Shown piece by piece: positions 36,928 to 47,641 of a DNA stretch of 64,000 nucleotides; the stretch's first letter is position 1, and every line of letters starts with the position of its first letter. The DNA comes from Epiperipatus broadwayi. Lineage: Eukaryota > Onychophora > Udeonychophora > Euonychophora > Peripatidae. The notes under the pieces are model-generated. The model was not told the DNA's origin. It made no database searches and was given only the letters and a program-made list of their open reading frames with translations. Position numbers and translations under genes: made by a program. The stretch is from positions 120,001 to 184,000 of the forward strand of contig JAQFVV010000184.1 in assembly GCA_028023455.1 (NCBI GenBank). Direction: 5' to 3'.

Positions 36928-37773
36928 TCAACCATTATCAATCCACTGCAGGATGAAGGTCTCTCCAAGTTTAATCCATCTTCTCCGATCTTTAGCTTCT
37001 CTTCTCCACATCACCCCTGCACACTTTCTTATTTCATCCATCCATCTCACATGTGGTCTCTTTCTGGGTCTTTTACAATCTCTTGGAATCCAGTTTAAAA
37101 TTTCAATTGTCCATCTATTATCATCTCTTCTAACAATATGTCCAGCCCAACTCCACTTCAATCTTTTAATTTTTTCAATGAGGTCAGTAACACCTGTTTG
37201 TTCTCTTACCCATACATTGCGTTTATGATCTCTTCTTGTTATTCCCAACATACAGCTCTCCATACTTCTTTGAGTGGTCTGAAATCTCTGAATTGCTCTT
37301 CTATTAAGTGTCCAAGTCTCAGATCCATAAGTAAGAACTGGTAAAACACATTTGTTAAAAACCTTCCTTTTCAAACACATAGGCATATTTCCTTTTAGTA
37401 TCAAGTTATTTCTACCAAAAGCACTCCAACCAAGTTTAATTCTATGATTAATTTCCTCCATTATGTTTCCATCTGTATTAATAATCTGACCAAGGTATTT
37501 GTAACTGTTAACTTCTTCTAATTCATCATAATCAATCTTTATTTTCATATTTTGAGCAAATCGATTAAACATTACTTTAGTCTTTTTAACATTAATCTTT
37601 AGTCCTATTTTCCTACTTTCATCTGATAATTCCTGCAACATTTCCTGCAGATCTGAAGCATTATTTGCAAAAACAACTACATCACCTGCGAAATCTAAAT
37701 GACTTAAATAATCACCATTTACTTTCACTCCTTTAGTTTCCCATTTTAATCCACAAAATACTTCATGCAGCAC
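36928..37773 (-). pseudogene. RTE reverse transcriptase motif C and terminal domain (copy 2)
   Basis: This 281-codon stretch contains HLDFAGDVVVFAN at about residues 25-37. It is the position of the catalytic F/Y-A-D-D, but the first Asp reads Gly. Downstream are YKYLGQIINTDGN, YGSETWTLNRRAIQRFQTTQ and a basic tail with WAGHIVRRDDNRW and RPHVRWMDEIRKC, all typical of RTE/BovB-like C-termini. It ends WIDNG and TGA at 36928. Confidence 0.9.
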
Positions 37774-38246
37774 TGCTGAAAAAGTTTTGGAGATATGGAG
37801 TCACCTTGTCTTACACCTTTCTCAATGTTGACTTTCCCAGTGTCATTATGTAATCTAATTGTTGCTGTTGCATTTTTATAAATATTCTTTAAAATATGAC
37901 AATATCCTGGATCTATACCTTGATGATCTAATGCTTTAATCACTGAAGAAATGTTTATAGAATCAAATGCCTTTTCATAATCTACAAATCCTAAGCATAA
38001 TGGCAACTCATATTCATTTGTCCTTTCTATAACTTCTCTCAATACCTAGATATGATCTACTGTACTAAAACCACTTTTAAATCCAGCTTGTTCTCTTGGT
38101 TGGTGGAAATCCAATGTTCTCTGTAGATGAGTAGTAATTATCTTGATAAAAATTTTATATAAAACTATTAAAAGGCTGATAGGTCTATAATTTCTAATAT
38201 CTTCTTTATCACCTTTTTTAAATATTAATATTATTACTGCATTCTT
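37746..38246 (-). pseudogene. RTE reverse transcriptase, palm motifs A and B (copy 2)
   Basis: From the stop at 38247 the frame runs through NYRPISLL and EQAGFKSGFSTVDHI, hits another TAG near 38047, then gives GFVDYEKAFDS (motif A, with catalytic Asp) and GVRQGDSISPKLF (motif B). A single-base frameshift near 37770-37785 shifts into the following ORF. Motifs A and B are otherwise intact. Confidence 0.88.
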
Positions 38247-39197
38247 CTAATCATCCGGTACAGCTTTATCATTTAGACATTTGGTATATAACTTTGCTAA
38301 AAAAATTTCTATTTCTTCACCTGCTTCTTTTAATATATCAATTATAATTCCATCATTACCTGGAGCCTTTCCTTTCTTCATACATTTAATTACATGTCTC
38401 ACTTCTTCATTTAAAATTCTGGGCAATTTGGAAGATGTAATAGATATAGGAGGTACTTGTTCTTTATTACTATATAATTCTTGATAAAAATCTTCTACCA
38501 ATTTCATGATGTCATCTCTCCTTTTAGTAATAATTCCATCTTTTTTTCTTATTGCAGATATAAATTTCCTACCAATACCAAAATGTTGTTTTACATTCTT
38601 AAGACTTTTATTTTCTTCTACAGCTTTCCTTGCTAGTTCACAGTTATACTTTCTTATATAATTTTCAACTCTTTTCCGCACCATTTTACAAAATTCGAGA
38701 TATTCAATTCTTTTTAATGCATCATTTTTGTATAACTTCATATTCCTTCTTTTCTTCATAAATTCTCTAGTCTCAGTAGAAATTTTATTGGTCAATTGCT
38801 GTTTTTTTCTACCAGCTATCTTTGTTACAGTTTTCAAAAGTGTATCAGTTATTTTCATATTAATTTCATTCAAATCTGAATCATGTTCAAAATCTACTAA
38901 TACTTGAAACCGATTTGTAAGTTCTAATTTAAATTCATTAGAATGTTTCTGAAGATTAGGAATATCAACTGTAAATATTGTTTTTCTTAATAATTTTTGT
39001 CTCTCTAGTTTTACATTAACACGTATCTTACACCTTACTAATCGATGATCACTTCCTGTGTTAAATTTATTAAGAACATTACAATCTTGAAATATGTATT
39101 TCCTGTTAGTCAAAATATAATCCAATTCTGCTGTACCTTCATTTGGATGCTTCCATGTCCATTTTCTTTTAACATTTTTCTCAAAAAAAGAATTCAT
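38247..39197 (-). pseudogene. RTE endonuclease C-terminus and RT N-terminal region (copy 2)
   Basis: This 316-codon open stretch continues the same frame. SDHR (residues 49-52) completes the endonuclease active site. A long basic linker (GRKKQQLTNKIS) precedes the RT entry region, marked by KCMKKGKAPGNDGIIIDILK near residue 275. It ends VPDD then TAG; the frame continues KNAVIILIFKKGDKEDIRNY then RPISLL, the usual RT motif 1-2 region, so the stop replaces one residue (most likely a Trp). Confidence 0.9.
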
Positions 39198-39215
39198 AAT
39201 ATAAAGTTTTTCTTT

Positions 39216-39776
39216 TTATGCAAACTCCACAAGTCTATGTCCTCTCTCATTTCTATTACCATAACCAAAATTACCCACAGCATTTTCATCTTTCATTTTT
39301 TTACCAATTCTAGCATTAAAGTCTCCCATAACAACTTTAAAATGGTGTTTACTCTGATAACAAGCCTTTTGTACATCCATATAAAAATCTTCTACTACTT
39401 CATCACTATGAGAACTTGTTGGGGCATAAACCTGAATTATCTGCATTTGGTATCTGCTATTAAGTTGTATAACTAATCTTGCCACTCTGTCCGATACACC
39501 ATCAATCTCCACAATATTGTTCTTCCACTTTTTATTTATAATGAATCCTACTCCACTTGTATTTCCAATATTTGTGCCTTTATAATAGAGTATATGTCCA
39601 CTTTTTAAATCAATTGTCTCTTCACCTTTTCTTCTAACTTCACAAAGTCCAATAATGTCCCATTTAATATAAGAGAGTTCTTCTTCTAATTCTTGCAATC
39701 TTCCTTCACTTGAAAGTGATCTGTAGTTGTAAGTACCTAAATAAAAAGTCGTCATCAAATGGCAGCCTGGGTTCAC
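39216..39776 (-). pseudogene. RTE endonuclease domain (copy 2, N-terminal part)
   Basis: An open stretch of 186 codons starts MNPGCHLMTTFYLGTYNYRS. Apurinic/apyrimidinic-type endonuclease motifs are in order: LCEVR with the metal-binding Glu at about residue 46, QVYAPT at 115-120 and GDFNA at 151-155. It ends EFA followed by a TAA stop; the same frame continues immediately with KEKLYIMNSFFEKNV. At the same site copy 1 has sense codons, so the stop is private to this copy. Proteins of this type are often annotated as 'craniofacial development protein 2-like'. Confidence 0.9.
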
Positions 39777-39850
39777 AATCAGGGGATTCTTAGCACCCTC
39801 CGCCTTCGGCCACCAACCGCTGCCTTGGTTGGTGACTTTACAGCCTCCTG

Positions 39851-40200
39851 GGAATAAGGGCCTTCTTTATTTTTGTCTTTCATAATTGTATATATGTATT
39901 GGGAAAATATTTATCATTTACACAAACATTCATTCTGTCTTATCAGGCACTGAGAAGAAAGACCATGGTGTTTCTTGATCTTAAACTCAGAGGTAAAAAG
40001 CCAATAAACTCACCACGCTGGCTAATGCGTGTTGGTGAGCAGCCAATCCATGTTCGTATACTATATGAATAATCACATAGTAATAACAGCTGCAACGACA
40101 AGAACGTATGGAGTGGACATTAGGAATTTGCCCTGCTCTGTTCCTTTAAGGCCTCCAAGAGGAATCAAAGGGTCTCCTTTCAGTTAATAGAAAAACTCCT
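39851..40200 (-). other. G+C-richer stretch, possibly LINE 5' UTR
   Basis: Between about 39940 and 40190 the sequence is markedly richer in G+C than the intron (CGCTGGCTAATGCGTGTTGG; GGCCTCCAAGAGGAATCAAA). Its position directly upstream of the LINE ORF, same composition as the leader and an abrupt end near 40200 suggest it belongs to the element's 5' UTR and internal promoter. A separate repeat cannot be excluded. Confidence 0.4.
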
Positions 40201-40456
40201 TTCTGATTTATAAAAATTAAAGAATGTTTAATCTGTCTTAATTATAATAGAAGTTTACATTTTTTGAATTACCCATGTTTAATAAATTATTTAGGATGAA
40301 TAAATGATTCAATTTAATATGTCTATAATCCTTAGTTACAATAATGATTACATTATTTTTATTTATTTAAATAATTAACTTTATTGACATTTTGATCAAT
40401 ATTTACTTTATAAAACTGCATCCAACTCTAAAGATTTTTTAAAGGCAATTATAACT

Positions 40457-40479
40457 CCGGCGATGGTGAAAGTCGCCGG
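40457..40479. other. G+C-rich hairpin
   Basis: CCGGCGA and TCGCCGG pair around a nine-base loop, standing alone in very AT-rich DNA. It could be the border of a mobile element. It is not followed by a T run in a way that would suggest a terminator. Confidence 0.6.
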
Positions 40480-40790
40480 CACAAACGAATGTGTATATTA
40501 ATAACGAGTTAAACATATTTACAATCTTTGAAAAAGGAAATGAAATAATTTTGTATATAAATATTAGATAATATTCTGATGATGAGAAAGTTATTAGTCA
40601 AAATGTTGTGTCTGCTGCTGATTTTATGGCCAAACAATGGCAATGTTTCGTTCAGGATTATTGATTCATAACGGAACATGATTCAAGGTAAAAAAAGTTC
40701 AGATGACTGCAGTGATGCTAAGAAATAATATTTTGTAAATGGACATAACAGCATGGTTAAATATATGTATATATATTTTATGGCTTGTGT

Positions 40791-41554
40791 TGTGTTTAGT
40801 CTGAATTATATATGTGATTTAATAATCACAGACACGTAAATCCAAACAAATGTAAATACCAACACGCGTAATACATTTTATAATATATATTTATTAGTGA
40901 AACATGAATACAAATATACACTTGTATTCACAACATATTTACAATGGCTATACTCCACTTGCTATTGTTAGCAAAGTAGAGCCCATAGTTCTGGGGTGAA
41001 CTATAGAAGGACTGCACATGCCCTTGTAGATTTCTCTACCATTTCCACCTGCATCTTGGCTAGTTATGTGACAGCTCTGCTGTACTATGACAGCTTGCCT
41101 CATGCTATTGTTTAGTTCTAGCAGCTTCCAGTCCTGAAAGTGAATTTGCCTTGCTGTGTCAATCATTTAGCTTAACTGCTACTATCTGAAGAACATGAAT
41201 ACTACTATTCAGGTTTGATAGTAATTCTCTGCAGAACATGTATGGAGAACATAAATTCTATCTTTCAGCTTTATGACAGTAATTCTCTGGAGAATACCTG
41301 TCAGCTATGTGGCAGTAGTTTTCTGACCCTACCTTCAAAAAGACTGACTTTATTGATGGATCACTATTCTTAATGGAAACATTCAGATTCAGTGAACATC
41401 ATTGCCTAATGGCTCATATTTGCCACTCACTATGCATTATCTATCTATCTATATATATATATATTCATGGATTCATGGCAATGAACACTCAATCTGATCT
41501 AGACAATATAAAATCTGGATAGTCCATTATTTGGAGGCAAAGTGAGATATGACA
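40791..41554 (-). repeat. 3' LTR of the Gypsy-like element
   Basis: Counterpart of 43492-44233, with the same landmarks in the same order. It includes a short (TATC)n(AT)n expansion at about 41440-41464 that is shorter in the other LTR. Confidence 0.8.
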
Positions 41555-41796
41555 TTACTCTGGCTAAAATTAGCTCTAGAGAATATAATCATGCAGGTGC
41601 ATTGGTAGATATCTTCTTCACTTGTAGTTTCATTTAGCTTGATGATCTTCTTAGCAGGTCCACTATCATAATTTGGAGATCTTGGAACTGTGGATTTGTC
41701 ACAGCTCATTGATGACTCATCACTGTTTGGCTTGCAACTTTTTGTCATCTGATGAGGCTTTGTTGACAGCTGGTCTTGGAACTGTAAGTTCATCAT
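41527..41796 (-). pseudogene. Possible C-terminal pol tail of the Gypsy-like element
   Basis: Eighty-nine open codons next to the 3' LTR are Ser/Lys/Pro-rich (CDKSTVPRSPNYDSGPAKKI), like the low-complexity tails that often follow integrase. No catalytic motif is present, and the last codons overlap the LTR edge. Confidence 0.4.
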
Positions 41797-42098
41797 AGCT
41801 ACTATTTAATCTTAGTTGGTTTTGTGATGATGATGTTGTTGTCCAACATCAGTTTTAAACACCAATGTTTATGATCTTTTAATTTTAATCACCATTCCTG
41901 GAACCTATTTAGTGGTTCACTTAAACACAGAGCATAGGATAAGAGCATCTACCCATGTTTTAGCATGTTTAGTTTTGTGCTTTATTTTAGGATTCAAACC
42001 CAGATTAATAACTACTTCTGGCTAGACACTGTTTGAATTTTTTGTGAGATGGTTCACTTTAGTCAATGTTAAACCTAAGTCAATGAACCTGTCATGTC

Positions 42099-42350
42099 CT
42101 ATATTGTTTTGCTTACAACACGAGGCAGATGTCTAGTTGTATTAACCATTGTAACTTTAACTCTTACTTGACCCAAGAGTGCTAATAGATTGCCTAGGTA
42201 ATCTATAATTGTTTTCCTGCTAGAATGCAGCTGATATTTATTATTCTTATTAATAGTAGCCCATATCTTTTTTGACATAATGGACACTCTAGTTCCATTG
42301 TTACAGGTGTATCATTAACAAGAATTCTGCATTTAAAAGCAGAGTCAACG
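42099..42350 (-). pseudogene. Retroelement aspartic protease remnant lacking the catalytic triad
   Basis: The minus strand gives AFKCRILVNDTPVTMEL and, in another frame, VSIMSKKIWATINK followed by LLGQVRVKVTMV. These are the two sides of the retropepsin active-site loop. The D-T-G that should lie between them is missing, apparently through a small deletion that also shifts the frame at about 42288. The product cannot be active. Confidence 0.65.
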
Positions 42351-42435
42351 CCTCTCACATTGTTTACAGGCATTTTGTTTTTTAGATTTTAAATTGCCTT
42401 TCTAGCTCTTTGATGTGGATTCATCCATTCTGTTA

Positions 42436-42654
42436 TTAATAACTTGGTTTTTGTGTAAAACAAGCAGCTTTTATGAGGCCAACATACTTGCAATATGTAT
42501 GCACTGTAAACCAATGTGGACATTCAGTGTTTGTTTGTATTGATTGACCATATCCATAACAACATTTCACACTCATCGATTTAAGTGAAGAGTAATTAAC
42601 TGGATGTTTGACTGACCCAGTTTTCTGTTCAATGATTTGAATGCTATAATGCAT
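42436..42654 (-). pseudogene. Gag zinc-knuckle remnant
   Basis: A 72-codon stretch contains CYGYGQSIQTNTECPHWF then HTYCKYVGLIKAACFTQKP. The spacing matches the double CCHC knuckle of Gypsy-type gag, but several ligands are changed: Tyr for the second Cys and Ile for His in the first knuckle, His for the first Cys and Leu for His in the second. Zinc binding would be lost. Confidence 0.65.
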
Positions 42655-43491
42655 TTTTGTCAGTGGATTTACTTGACAATTCTGCTAGAGTCATTTGAGA
42701 AACAGCAGATGTTATGCTAGGATCCATGAGAAGCTAGACCCCGAGACTATGGTCTCTCATTCCACAAATAAGATGATCTGGCAGAGCTTCATTAAGGAAA
42801 TCTTTGAAATTGCATTTTAAAACTAGATTTTTTTAGTTAATAGGAAAATCTCTATCTTTTTCCTTCCCCTTGTATATTAAAATATTTCTGCATTATTGTT
42901 AGGGGTTTTGGAGTGAAAAGGTTAGTTAGTAGAGACAATGTCCTGTCAAAATCAATATAAGCTGGCTCCTTAGGGGTTTTTGTCCTTTAAGAACCTCATA
43001 ATCCAATAATAGATATGTGCATGGCTAATCTTAACTCAGGCTTTTATATTTGGTTAACTCGTAAATAGAAGATTACTCAATCTGTATAGTTTGGCCAATT
43101 ATCTAGATAGGCCAGATAGAATTCTTCAATTGACCAATTTTAGCCATTTTATCTCCTCCCCCTCTTCATGCCATGAAAAAAAAAAATTTTATATATGAAA
43201 GTAATCACTCAAATTGGATTTTTAATATTTATTTAATGAGCTACTGTGTAACTGTCAGTATTTGATTCAAGACAAAAGCAACCCACAGGGAAGAGTTTTT
43301 GCCTTTATTAATAAGAGTAACCATTCTCATTTGATTTTAAAACTTTTTATCAACCTGCCAGTAACATTCCCAGTCAATTTTTTGATTATTGACAAAATCT
43401 AATGACTCAGGGGGACAAGATTTTCTCATTTTAAACTTTTTTTTTTCAGCTGTGGGAAAAAAAAATTATTTGTTGACTGCACCAAATCTAT

Positions 43492-44233
43492 TGTGTTTAA
43501 TCTGGATTATATACATGGTTTAATAATCACGGACTCATGTAAATACAAACATGTAAATATGTTTTATAATATATATATATTTATTAGTGAAACATGAATA
43601 CAAATAGACAATCATATTTACAATATAATTACAATGGTTATACTCCACCTGCTACTGTTGTTGAGGTATAGCTCCTAGTTCCAGGGTGAACTACAGCTGC
43701 ACATGTTCTTATAGATTTCCTTATCACTTCCAGCTCTATCTTGGTAGCCTGCCTTGTGAGTAGGTATGGTGGTATTTCCATGTGTACCATGCTTGTCTCA
43801 TGCCAAAGTTTGGTTCTAGCAACTTCCAGTCCTGAATTTGAACTTGCCTTGCTGCATCAACTTTTTTAGCTTAACCACTATTATCTGGAGAACCTGAATA
43901 TTGCCATTCAGTTTTGACAGTAGTTCTGTACAGAACATGTATGGAGAACGTGAATTCTGTCTTTCAGCTTAGACACAGTAGTTCTCTGGAGAAGATGTAT
44001 TCTACATTTTAGCTATGTGATAGTAGTTATCTGACCCTATCTTAAAAAAAAAACTGACTATTTATTGCCATATCCCCATTCTTAATGGAAACATTTGGAT
44101 TCAGTGAACATCGTTGCCATTAGCTATGTGTTATCTATCTATATAGCATAAGTTCATGTTAATGAACACTCAAGCCAATCTAGATAAGATGGAATCTGGA
44201 CTAGTCCATTATTTGAAAGCAATAAGATATGAT
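43492..44233 (-). repeat. 5' LTR of the Gypsy-like element
   Basis: Direct counterpart of 40791-41554. Shared landmarks are TTTATTAGTGAAACATGAAT (43579 and 40891), AGAACATGTATGGAGAAC (43936 and 41234), CTTAATGGAAACATT (44082 and 41371) and TAGTCCATTATTTG (44203 and 41520). Confidence 0.8.
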
Positions 44234-44239
44234 CGTTTG

Positions 44240-45829
44240 GTTATCATTAATAATAAATTTAGATTGTTAGAAGTTTACTTGTTGGAAGATTATTTCGTGG
44301 CAAAAAAAAAGGTTAATGCATGTTTGTTTCATTTCCACTAAAGTTATAAGTGGCCATGTTTCAAAATAATAAAAAAATCTTTATAACTTTAGATAGTGGA
44401 AGGCAATTTCTCACAAAAATGTAAATGTGTGTTAGTAGACATGTGTATTATTTCCAGTAAATAAAGTTATACATCATCACTATTCAATATAAATTAAATA
44501 TTGCCAGACAAATATGTATGTGAAATCTTACCACAGACTAATACATAAGTACCAAGAGTTACATCTAATTTGATATTTTTAATATTTTGATAAAGGAATA
44601 ATTTACTAATTACTTGAAAATAATCTTTAACTTTTTGATTGTATGTTATAATTTATGCAATTTTCTTATATATATTTACTTGAAAGTTCTCTGATGCAAA
44701 CATTAAACATCATAAAAACTATATATTTTTTATCAATACAAAATTAATGTGTAATAAATATTTACATTAAAATACGTATACTAATTAGCATTCAGTTTAA
44801 AATTTTGTAATTATTATAAATTCTAAATTTGTTGATACTTCTTAACTTTATTTATTTACTCTATTTTAATATGTTCATTATCTGTTTTTAAGCTTGTTTA
44901 ATTTTCTAATAATTAAATAAATATTAGTTATTAGCTTGTTTGTGTATGGATACTTAATTTGCAATTACAAATATATTAAAGTTTTGAATATTGTTGGAAA
45001 AAGTAAGTGGGCAGAACATTAAAATAATGAAAAAGAAGGCCGAGGGGGGAGGGATATATACACAATTAAAAAATCTTAAAATCTTTTAGTATATTCCAAC
45101 ATTGTTATCATCAAGTATTTAACCAAATGAGAGGTAAAAAGCAATCAAATCATTGTTTGAGAAATTGTGTAACTTTCAAGGATCAAAATGACAGACTGAA
45201 ATTTGATCCAAGAATCCTTAACTTTCAAATGTGCAGCAATATTATTGCTCTAAACTCTCACCATCAGTTTCTTTCTCTATAAAAGAAGTAAGCCCTGATA
45301 AAGTTGAGATAGATTGTAAATATTCACCTCAGTGATGTTATACTATCAGGAAAAAATCATTTACCAATATTATATTAACAATATTTCTATTTTACAGTAA
45401 ACTAATATGATTAAATATTTTATTTTTACAAGAATAACAGCCAAATATTTATAGGTTTATATGAAATATTTATGAGAACATGAAAAATACATCTTTTAAA
45501 TTTACTAATATGATCATTATGGTCTTTAAAAAAATGAAATTATTGTTTGACAACCATAAAAACATTGAGTGATACTTTTTTTAAAAAATATTTTTGCTAG
45601 GGTTTAGTAATTCATTATCAAAAGAAATAGCTTTTATTTTTATTTAATGATTTTTATTATACATATATTTCTAGTAAAAGTGTTTCATATTCATCTCTTC
45701 AAGTAAAGTGATTTGGCTATTTTATTGTGTACTTGCTAAAAAAAAGTAAATATAAAAGCATACAATTAGAGTAGAATCATTTGATTCAAATTGTTTGATC
45801 AAAGACATCTCTATTTGCAATATTATATT
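44240..45829. other. AT-rich intron
   Basis: Simple AT-rich sequence with a G run near 45043-45051. A 61-codon ORF overlapping the LTR edge (44156-44341) shows no family resemblance. No exon seen. Confidence 0.5.
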
Positions 45830-46332
45830 GTAAATAAACAAATATTTTATGTAGCACTGTGCTTGCAATTATATTTCATTCCAATATCAGCCTTTCAAGC
45901 TAATTGAGCATGCACCTTTTGAGAGTGTTAAATAAATGAATACTCTCCTCTTCAATCCAAGATATAGTATTTATGCAGGAATAAAAAGAATCCCTCTTAT
46001 TCCTACAACTCAAATTCTTTTACATGAGAAAATCTGAAGAACTGTTGAAGAGAGTGTGAGTAGAAACTTCGTAAATTGTAATTTAAAGTGAGTATCTACT
46101 CAAACTCTCTTCAACAGTTCTTCAGATTTTGCTCATATAAAAGAATTTGAGTCATAGGAATAAGAGGGATTCTTTTTATTCCTGCATAAATACTATATCT
46201 TGGATTGAAGAGGAGAGTATTCATTTATTTAACATTCTCAAAAGGTGCGTGCTCAATTAGCTTGAAAGGCTGATATTGGAATGAAATATAATTGCAAGCA
46301 CAGTGCTAGATAAAATATTTGCTTATTTACTC
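45830..46332. repeat. Head palindrome of a tandem array (arms of about 240 bp)
   Basis: The left arm (45830 to about 46066) is an inverted copy of the first array unit (about 46088-46332): GTAAATAAACAAATATTTTA pairs with TAAAATATTTGCTTATTTAC, and GAATCCCTCTTATTCCTA with TAGGAATAAGAGGGATTC. The hairpin centre is near 46078 (AAATTGTAATTTAAAG). The reverse copy occurs only once; the direct copy is amplified to the right. Confidence 0.85.
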
Positions 46333-47633
46333 ATAATTAAGTTTCAGTAAGAATGACGTTTAGTAAATTCTAAGTAATTACAAGAGAGTGTGAGTAGAAA
46401 CATCGTAAATAGTAATTTAAAGTGAGTATCTATTCACACTCTCTTCAACAGTTCTTCAGATTTGCTCATATAAAAGAATTTGAGTCATAGGAATAAGAGG
46501 GATTCTTTTTATTCCTGCATAAATACTATATCTTGGATTGAAGAGGAGAGTATTCATTTATTTAACACTCTCAAAAGGCGCGTGCTCAATTAGCTTGAAA
46601 GGCTGATATTGGAATGAAATATAATTGCAAGCACAGCACTAGATAAAATATTTGCTTATTTACTCATAATTAAGTTTCAGTAAGAATGACGTTTAGTAAA
46701 TTCTAAGTAATTACACCGACGTCATTCAGTCAAAAAACATCGTAAATAGTAATTTAAAGTGAGTATCTACTCACACTCTCTTCAACAGTTCTTCAGATTT
46801 GCTCATATAAAAGAATTTGAGTCATAGGAATAAGAGGGATTCTTTTTATTCCTGCATAAATACTATATCTTGGATTGAAGAGGAGAGTATTCATTTATTT
46901 AACACTCTCAAAAGACGCGTGCTCAATTAGCTTGAAAGGCTGATATTGGAATGAAATATAATTGCAAGCACAGTGCTAGATAAAATATTTGCTTATTTAC
47001 TCATAATTAAGTTTCAGTAAGAATGACGTTTAGTAAATTCTAAGTAATTACACCGACGTCATTCAGTCAAAAAACATCGTAAATAGTAATTTAAAGTGAG
47101 TATCTACTCACACTCTCTTCAACAGTTCTTCAGATTTGCTCATATAAAAGAATTTGAGTCGTAGGAATAAGAGGGATTCTTTTTATTTCTGCATAAATAC
47201 TATATCTTGGATTGAAGAGGAGAGTATTCATTTATTTAACACTCTCAAAAGACGCGTGCTCAATTAGCTTGAAAGGCTGATATTGGAATGAAATATAATT
47301 GCAAGCACAGTGCTAGATAAAATATTTGCTTATTTACTCATAATTAAGTTTCAGTAAGAATGACGTTTAGTAAATTCTAAGTAATTACACCGACGTCATT
47401 CAGTCAAAAAACATCGTAAATAGTAATTTAAAGTGAGTATCTACTCACACTCTCTTCAACAGTTCTTCAGATTTGCTCATATAAAAGAATTTGAGTCGTA
47501 GGAATAAGAGGGATTCTTTTTATTCCAGCATAAATACTATATCTTGGATTGAAGAAGAGAGTTTTCATTTATTTAACACTCTCAAAAGGCACGTGCTCAA
47601 TTAGCTTGAAAGGCTGATATTGGAATGAAATAT
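46064..47633 (+). repeat. 337-bp tandem array, five units
   Basis: Units begin with AAAC(A/T)TCGTAAAT at 46064, 46398, 46735, 47072 and 47409, with spacings of 334, 337, 337 and 337 bp. The fifth is truncated. Units 3-5 share CACCGACGTCATTCAGTC just before the start. Unit 2 instead has CAAGAGAGTGTGAGTAG, the sequence found at the palindrome centre, so it records the transition from palindrome to array. Units differ by only a few substitutions, implying recent amplification or homogenisation. No ORF, tRNA-like box or hammerhead core was seen in the unit. Confidence 0.9.
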
Positions 47634-47641
47634 TATATTGT

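Larger units (their letters stand above)
36905..39850 (-). mobile_element. RTE-type LINE, copy 2: near-complete, inactivated
   Basis: On the minus strand a single ancestral frame from 39776 to 36928 (about 950 codons) encodes endonuclease, linker, reverse transcriptase and a basic terminal domain, and is followed by a TGATGATGATGA-type 3' tail ending near 36905. The leader upstream of the ATG (39777-39850) is G+C-rich (CAACCAAGGCAGCGGTTGGT) and may extend to about 40200. Three in-frame stops and one frameshift break the ORF. RTE elements copy their RNA by target-primed reverse transcription. No target duplication could be fixed. Confidence 0.9.
40791..44233 (-). mobile_element. Degenerate Ty3/Gypsy-like LTR retrotransposon, internally deleted
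   Basis: Two direct repeats of about 750 bp (40791-41554 and 43492-44233), roughly 75-80% alike by eye, bound an internal region of only about 1.9 kb. That region carries gag zinc-knuckle and protease remnants on the minus strand, so 43492-44233 is the 5' LTR. LTR ends read TGTCATATC... and ...TAAACACA on the minus strand. A candidate primer-binding site beginning TGGTGCAGTC follows the 5' LTR (43484-43472). RT, RNase H and most of integrase are absent. The divergence of the LTRs indicates an old insertion. No target duplication seen. Confidence 0.78.

Noticed and set aside
36953-38484. Plus-strand ORFs of 67-91 codons across LINE copy 2
   Set aside because: They are antisense shadows of the RTE reverse transcriptase frame.
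40576-40610. Second hammerhead-like string (CTGATGA at 40576-40582)
   Set aside because: The following stem II is not convincing and the required GAAA is replaced by CAAAA; no stem I pairing was found.
41749-41775. CTGATGAGG string inside the LTR element
   Set aside because: No stem II/GAAA follows; it lies in the pol-tail remnant read on the other strand.
41840-42010. Extra tRNA-like repeat inside the LTR element (GGATTCAAACCC)
   Set aside because: The B-box-like string has no partner A box at the expected distance in either orientation.
46064-47633. CRISPR-like or retrozyme array
   Set aside because: The repeat has no spacers (the whole 337-bp unit repeats) and contains no hammerhead core; CTGATATTGG is not a valid core.
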